A DNA stretch of 64,000 nt from Leptodontidium sp. MPI-SDFR-AT-0119 (taxonomy: Eukaryota > Ascomycota > Leotiomycetes > Helotiales > Leptodontidiaceae), in contig JAHLEZ010000001.1 in assembly GCA_020726505.1 (NCBI GenBank), positions 6,262,001 through 6,326,000 of the forward strand, in the 5' to 3' direction. Below, piece by piece: positions 58,655 through 64,000 of this stretch. The position numbers and the translations under genes are program-made. The notes under the pieces were generated by a model. It made no database searches and was not told the DNA's origin. It saw nothing but the letters and a program-made list of their open reading frames with translations. Position 1 is the stretch's first letter, and the number at the start of each line of letters is the position of its first letter.

Positions 58655-61474
58655 CTTACGAATCCATGAATTCACGCTGGGATGATTATGTGTAGGATGA
58701 TTGAACGATGGGCTGAATGATGGGATGTGATGCATTTTATATTGTCCTATTCTGTCGTTTGACTTGTTTTGTTCCTTCTTCCTTTTGTGGCTTGTGTTTC
58801 CATGATGCTGGGCTGGTCCTTTAATCTTTTTTCTAGGCTTTGCTTTCTGGACACTCTCTATCATGTCACTTTCTCAACTACCGCCGGCGGACTCTGTCAG
58901 TTCTAATATCTTCCATTATTCCCTTTGTCGTCATAATAGTAAAGCGGAAAAAAAATAAGGGGGGACGAGAAAAACGACAAAAGTGTTTTCCTTGCCATGT
59001 AAGAGTAGTTTCCTTTCCACGGATTGTATGGGTATAATTGTCAACTTTTGAGGGGAAGCGGATCAACTTTTATCTTCAGAAGCTGCAGATAGCATTCTTG
59101 TATTGGTATCTATGTCCTTCATGTACTGTACTCAGCGAACAATCACAACTCTGATCCGTCAATTGACCACCGAATCCCAAGACCACAAGAAGATAATTGC
59201 ATGTTAATTTCAATTTGTTTGATAATCCTTCAAACGAGCACTCACTACAAGACCCCTCCCATCTTCCCAAGGACTAGACAAACACTCCCATATCTTACGC
59301 CCAGAAATATACCTGTCCTCGGCCATACCGAGAACCTCCTCTAAATCCAAGACTCTCACCATTTTTAAACCTATCACCCCAACTACCCAACCCCCCGCCG
59401 AACTCTAAACTATAATTACACACCGCCTCCCTTCCCCGATTCCCCACATCCTAAAATGCACGCTCGACACCGAGTACGAACCAAAGGCGTTAGACCGTCG
59501 CCTCGAATTCGCGAACCACTCCCTCGAGCTGCCATTGGCTTTCAGCTCAACATGGGGGGAAAGATCTAAGACAGCGCATCGTTCTAAGAAGGGAGGGAGA
59601 AGGAATTCTGGGGAGATGAGATGTGACGAGAAGAGGCTGAGAAATTCTCCAGCGGCGGGAAAGCCGGCTCGCTGAAATAAGGGATAACGGTATGGTGGTG
59701 ACGAGGGGTTTGTTTAGGGGATAAGCGAGGTTGGGTGGGGACGTTACAGTGGGCACGGATGCTGAAGATTCAGGGGGAACGGGATATTTCGCTTACTCGG
59801 CTTGTTTGTTTTCCCTTTTTTTGATAGGGGTGATGTTGACTGTGAAGCTCTGTTGTACTGGAGTCTTACTTAAAACGCATCGGTTGCTTTTGAGACGAAT
59901 GTCATGAAGGCTAATACCGACGCTGTTTTTCATTGAATAGATACCTTGCTGTTGGCGTGGCGTTCCATGCCGAGCACTACTTTAGTAGTGGCCACATCAC
60001 AGTAGACGAATTAAGATACATAACAAGAAAGGCGAATTGGTAATACTAACACTGCCTGCGAAACTCTACTATTTCCCGTAGAACTTTGATCCTCAGCACA
60101 TCCGTTTTCGCAGAGGAAGGAACACACAGACAGAAATCCCGAGGCCATGCATATGCGAAGCAACTACCAGTATGATATGAACAAGGAGGACCCAGCTTGA
60201 GCAGAATCGGAGGCGCACCACTCGATGCCTGTTCCGACCACATGTTATTGTAGGAAATTCGAAAAGCAAGAAGTTCCGAATAAGAATGTACGAGGGCCCA
60301 GCGCGTTCATCCAGGTCGGCTAACAATGCCGAAAGAAGCAACATGTCGCGGCCGGACCGTGCCGAACCCAACAATCCAACATCCCAAGACCACCAAAGGC
60401 GTCATGAGATCTGCTGCAATGAATTCAGCCCAAAGGAAGACGTGCATGAAGATGGAATAGAGAAGCCCAACAAGATTTCCTCCCATAATTGGCTCGTCGC
60501 CCGTACATCGGAAGCCACCATCGACTGCATGATCTGCGTGCCACTTAGCTGGGACGAAATTCTGTATTGTGACCTGGGTTCGCCAGCGCATCGTCGAGGC
60601 GAGAAACAAACCAGATGTTCAGAGGAGGTAGCAGAGTTGCGATAACCGACCCTCCGTGGAGTTGACCTGTCGCCGTCATCGCAGATAGTCATTTGAGACA
60701 GAATATTGAATCCGCGATGCATGCCGGGGGAGCACAAATCTTCAGCAAGAAGGGTCTTTGTCACCACATTAGCTTCGGGGTACAGCATGATGGAGTGATT
60801 ATTTGTAACCTTTGATTCGTGCTTTGGGCCTAGAAACGTTGTGACGAACACGTGTTGGCGAAACAGGTATTCAGACGAGCCGCAAAACCCGCCGATGATC
60901 GGATAACAATGATGGCACGCAGCCGTTGGATCTATGCACGATGTACTTTGATGCGTCTTGTTTCTGAATCGAAAGTCAATTGATAGGGTCAAGCAAGTAT
61001 TGAAATGTCCGGTTGGTAAGCCTGATGGACGTTGGGCAGCACTGCTCATTGGCAGAATCCGAGACTGTGGAGTGGGCTTGCATTGGCCAGAATCTGTTCA
61101 TGAAGTATTGCATGGTATGGCTACGAAAACATTGCGATAGGCTGTTAGAATGTCTGCATCTCAAAGAGAGGGAGATTCCAACTACTCTGGAGGATGAATA
61201 ATTCACCGCAATGGTTCCACGTTGTATTGCAGCTAGTGGAGCAGCAGTCGCCCTGCGTTGAAGGTGTTTGAATGGGAGAGAAGCAGATACGAGGTGATTG
61301 CAATTAGAGCCTCGTCAATGATTCGCAAAGTACAAAGGAGCGGTCAAAGAATACCTAGACATGAAATGAAGAGCAGTCGTGGCAGCCACTGGGCCTTCCT
61401 TATAAACTACGAAGTCGGGCAAAAGCAACCAGGAGACACTCCGCGATATCAATCAAACACTCGAAATTGTACAA
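58655..61474. other. Gene-poor 2.8 kb
   Basis: Minus-strand frames at 60402-61049 and 60093-60374 include one hydrophobic segment (FLWAEFIAADLMTPLVVLGC in a third frame), but no family, start or splice pattern is convincing. A decayed gene is possible. Confidence 0.35.
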
Positions 61475-61767
61475 ATGTCTGATAAAGCCAAGAATGGGTC
61501 GGAACCAGGGTAGGTGTGACGTTTGTGCGGATCACTTGAGAAAGCGCTGACTTGACCTTGAGTAGTCGGACTAGTCAACCGGAGACAGGGACGAAATCGC
61601 TCGATGTGAAAGACCTACCACATTTTTCACCCACCAAACACTACCTTCGTCAAAATGAGCCGCATGAGATAATCGCAATCGGCCAAGGATCGGAGGACGC
61701 AATTCAAGACCGCGTAGCGCGAGCAGCGAAGCAGATCAAAGAAAACGAGGAGAAGCTCAAAGGGTGA
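61475..61767 (+). CDS. Small hydrophilic protein, 78 residues
   Basis: Two exons, 61475-61509 and 61566-61767, are joined by a GTAGGT..CTGAC..GTAG intron in phase 2 and give a 78-residue protein. It begins MSDKAKNGSEPG, passes through DLPHFSPTKHYLRQNEPHE and ends in a charged helix AIQDRVARAAKQIKENEEKL. The ATG has ACAA before it. The helix resembles those of small regulatory or assembly factors, but I recognise no family. Support comes from clean splicing, good start context and coherent composition. Confidence 0.55.
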
Positions 61768-62042
61768 AGGGTGTACCAGAATGGCAGGAGTGGCAGCATA
61801 GGCAGGGGTCTTATGGATATATCCATTCCAACCGTATCCTTATCAGACGGACTCGATCGAAGTGGCAGCAGACGTTATAGTGGAGAGAGACGCAATCTTT
61901 GGAGCGGAATGAAAGGGAATAAAATGCCATCCTTCATATCTCGTTTCTCGATCCTCATGGTCGTCTCAAGTCGCTGATGAAACCGCGGTCTTCCGTACTG
62001 GTTTTGTACCGCTTGTCTCTTTTCAATGTTGGAAGAGATGCA

Positions 62043-63083
62043 TTACGGTCGTGACTTCACGCCATGAATCTCCTTCGCTTCTCTCACTTCCACTGATCCA
62101 TCTTCCATTCCAAAGTATGCCGCAATTGGCTTCTGTCCACCACCTTCCTCACCAGCACTGGCAACTTGGATACCATTTCTGCCGTGGAACAATCCAACCT
62201 CCAAGACCCCCACTATTCTCTTCAACCTGCGACCAAGATTGTGAACTTCCCACGTGCCATGTTCGCCATCACCATGATCATGTGGTTTCAGATCAGAGTG
62301 CAGTAGCAACTTGGGAAATGGAGCATCCATAATCCACATGCCGTTGTCTGTTACCACAGGGCCGGCTTTTGAACTCCCCCCTTGTCTTATCTTAGGATCT
62401 GGGGAACCAAGAGTTATCAGAATTCTCTTTATAGTCGGCGCAGCCATAGGCGAGATTTCGATCGGAATCGCCTTCCAGGAAGTAAGCAGTCGAGGTGAAA
62501 GTTTTCGGTAATCTGCCACTTTGTTAGAATCCTAAATCAACTCGGGGGGAAACCACTGACCAGCTACGCAAACAAATTTCTTGGCGGCGGTTGCAACCAG
62601 CTTCTCCTGGAACAGACATGCTCCACCACCCTTTATGCAATTGAGTTCCTCGTCAATCTCATCGGCTCCGTCGAATGCCACATCGATGCTTTGCCGTTTC
62701 CCTCTCAAGCCGAGGTCTTGAAGTCCTGTGGCGACATGTAGAGCTGAAACCCGGCCCATCTCAGTCTCTGCAACTTCAACGGGGGGCAGCGCGTCTATAC
62801 TTCCCAGTGGAAGGCCAGCCTCGATTATCAACTGCTTGCTTTGCTCGCCAGTTGGTACGAATGTCATTCGAGAAGTGACATCCCGTCCTTTGGCAGCAAT
62901 TGCTTCCACGACATAGACCACCGTGCTGCCTGATCCAATTCCAATGTAGCTGTATGAGGGATCGAAATGGTCCTCAACTGCTCTGTACGCCGCCAGACGC
63001 TTTGAAGCCTCGACTCCAGTGAGAGGTTTTGTCTCGTGGCCTGGGGGAGAAGTATTCTCAACTGCGGGAGCAACGGCTGCCAT
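62043..63083 (-). CDS. RKI1: Ribose-5-phosphate isomerase A
   Basis: The enzyme interconverts ribulose-5-phosphate and ribose-5-phosphate in the pentose phosphate pathway and feeds nucleotide synthesis. Diagnostic blocks are [78 protein letters not shown] and [11 protein letters not shown]. Exons are 63083-62561 and 62512-62043, joined in phase 1 by a GTCAGT..GGCAG intron, for 330 residues. ATG 63083 has ACACA before it and is where other fungal RKI1 proteins start. The frame stays open upstream to an ATG at 63407, which would add 108 residues (see findings). An insert with [14 protein letters not shown] and a slightly extended C-terminus are typical of fungal forms. Confidence 0.95.
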
Positions 63084-63925
63084 TGTGTAACTGTTTCGAG
63101 TGATATGGGTTTGCGATGAAACGGGTCTGCTGGATAGATATCCTTGACTGGAGTTACAATAGCTGAAGGAATATGGTCTCCGCGGAGGTTTTGGCTTCTT
63201 CGGGATGGGCGGAAAGGCTGAGAATAAGTAATTTGCACCGATAACGGGAAGGCTCTGGTGACTTCTTGAGGAATAATGGCGTGCCAAAAACTGGGCAGAC
63301 CTGAAAGACTTTGGCACTGGTGATGTTTGCCAGAATGCCGAGACGGAAATCGTAAGAGCTTTATGGTGTGTTCCGCGAAGTGCTATGCGGGAAAAGGAAG
63401 AGTCCATGAAAGTTGCGATTGGGAAGGAAGGAAGGTGGCGGGCTAGAACTGGTGGGGGGTTTGTTGACTTCTGCTTGGTTGAGAGGAGAGGAGGGGGAGG
63501 GAGGGGTTGCCGCTTGGCATTGCTGATTCAGCCTGCCAGCTTTCATTGACCCAAAGCAGTTAGTCATTGGGTCACGAGGAGATAAGTAAAGATAAGGATC
63601 CTCTACTTTAGTACTCGTAGTATCAGGTCAAGTGCATCTGTGGCGGTCAAGAGAAAGGGCGCTTCGTTTAAGTCTGGGGCTGCGGCGCATGTGCCGATCC
63701 GATCGATCGTTAGCCACAGATCAGCCGATGTTTGTGACTTGACTGTTGACATTTCATGGTTAAATCCGAGCTTCAAAGGGGTGTTGTTCAACCTCATGAT
63801 GGCAACACGGTAGCAATGGGTTAGATATTGCAGCTACCTGGTTCAAGACGATACACCTAACAGGATATTACTGGTACTATCCCACGGCAACAGACAGAGA
63901 CAGAAACAGAAACAGAAACAGAACT
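63084..63925. other. RKI1 upstream region with an open leader and a CAGAAA repeat
   Basis: 63084-63407 is open in the RKI1 frame. 63889-63924 is a (CAGAAA)n microsatellite with imperfect start. No other gene is seen. Confidence 0.6.
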
Positions 63926-64000
63926 ATGCTTCTCCTCCACCATCCCCTCCTTCGACCCTCCACCTCATCCAATCTCAGCAAGCTCCTCCTTCTACCCCCA
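63926..64000 (+). CDS. Possible gene start cut by the window edge
   Basis: The frame ATG CTT CTC CTC at 63926 stays open to the window end and gives a Leu/Pro/Ser/Arg/His leader without acidic residues, as in mitochondrial presequences. Twenty-five codons are too few to judge. Confidence 0.25.
   Translation, partial: MLLLHHPLLRPSTSSNLSKLLLLPP

Noticed and set aside
60402..61049. A 215-codon minus-strand frame
   Set aside because: No motif, no good start and no splice continuation; left as unassigned.

Overview
The window is nuclear DNA from a filamentous ascomycete (Pezizomycotina; I infer a leotiomycete such as Helotiales, but the sequence alone does not prove the class). The reasons are short introns (about 47-100 nt) with GT..AG ends and CTAAC/CTGAC branch points, an A at -3 before most start codons, strand-mixed single genes with no operons, and protein families confined to filamentous fungi (Egh16-like, UstYa-like, DUF3176, fungal AAA+ with a YGxPxTGKT loop). 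Most conserved genes could be spliced in one open frame, and I give exon limits for them.

Layout. 1-8.2 kb: a very long coiled-coil protein, then minus-strand relics including a broken POP7-like gene. 8.4-9.6 kb: a Rogdi/RAV2 homologue. 10.4-11.9 kb: a decayed AAA+ ATPase. 12.3-15.7 kb: an importin-13/Kap122-type karyopherin. 15.9-23 kb: an F-box-type relic, a carboxymuconolactone-decarboxylase-fold protein, a gene interrupted by three TAA codons, a UstYa-like gene and short repeats. 24.2-29.3 kb: a conserved fungal protein of unknown function, dihydrofolate reductase (DFR1), the bc1-complex chaperone CBP3 and a SAM methyltransferase. 31.2-36.5 kb: JAC1, a helix-turn-helix transposase-derived ORF, an oligopeptide-transporter relic and a DHA1-type drug/H+ antiporter. 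37-44.6 kb: ARG8, an Egh16-like secreted protein, a nest of transposon relics (piggyBac-like, Ty1/copia gag, Ty3/gypsy RT) and ornithine carbamoyltransferase. 45.3-52.2 kb: a fungal multi-pass membrane protein, a sugar porter and GMP synthetase (GUA1). 52.7-64 kb: a DUF3176 relic, a gene-poor stretch, two small hydrophilic proteins and ribose-5-phosphate isomerase (RKI1).

How it fits together. The intact genes are mostly housekeeping: nucleotide precursors (DFR1, GUA1, RKI1), arginine synthesis in mitochondria (ARG8 and OTC, about 5 kb apart), mitochondrial assembly (CBP3, JAC1) and nuclear import. Between them lie decayed copies whose stop codons are largely TAA/TAG at places where family alignment expects Gln (CAA/CAG) or Trp (TGG). 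This is the footprint expected of CpA-to-TpA repeat-induced point mutation (RIP). I found no CRISPR, no rRNA and no complete mobile element. I saw no convincing new multi-gene system. The most unusual signals are the three-TAA gene at 18.4-19.9 kb, three GC-AG introns in conserved genes, and a basic, acid-free leader upstream of RKI1.
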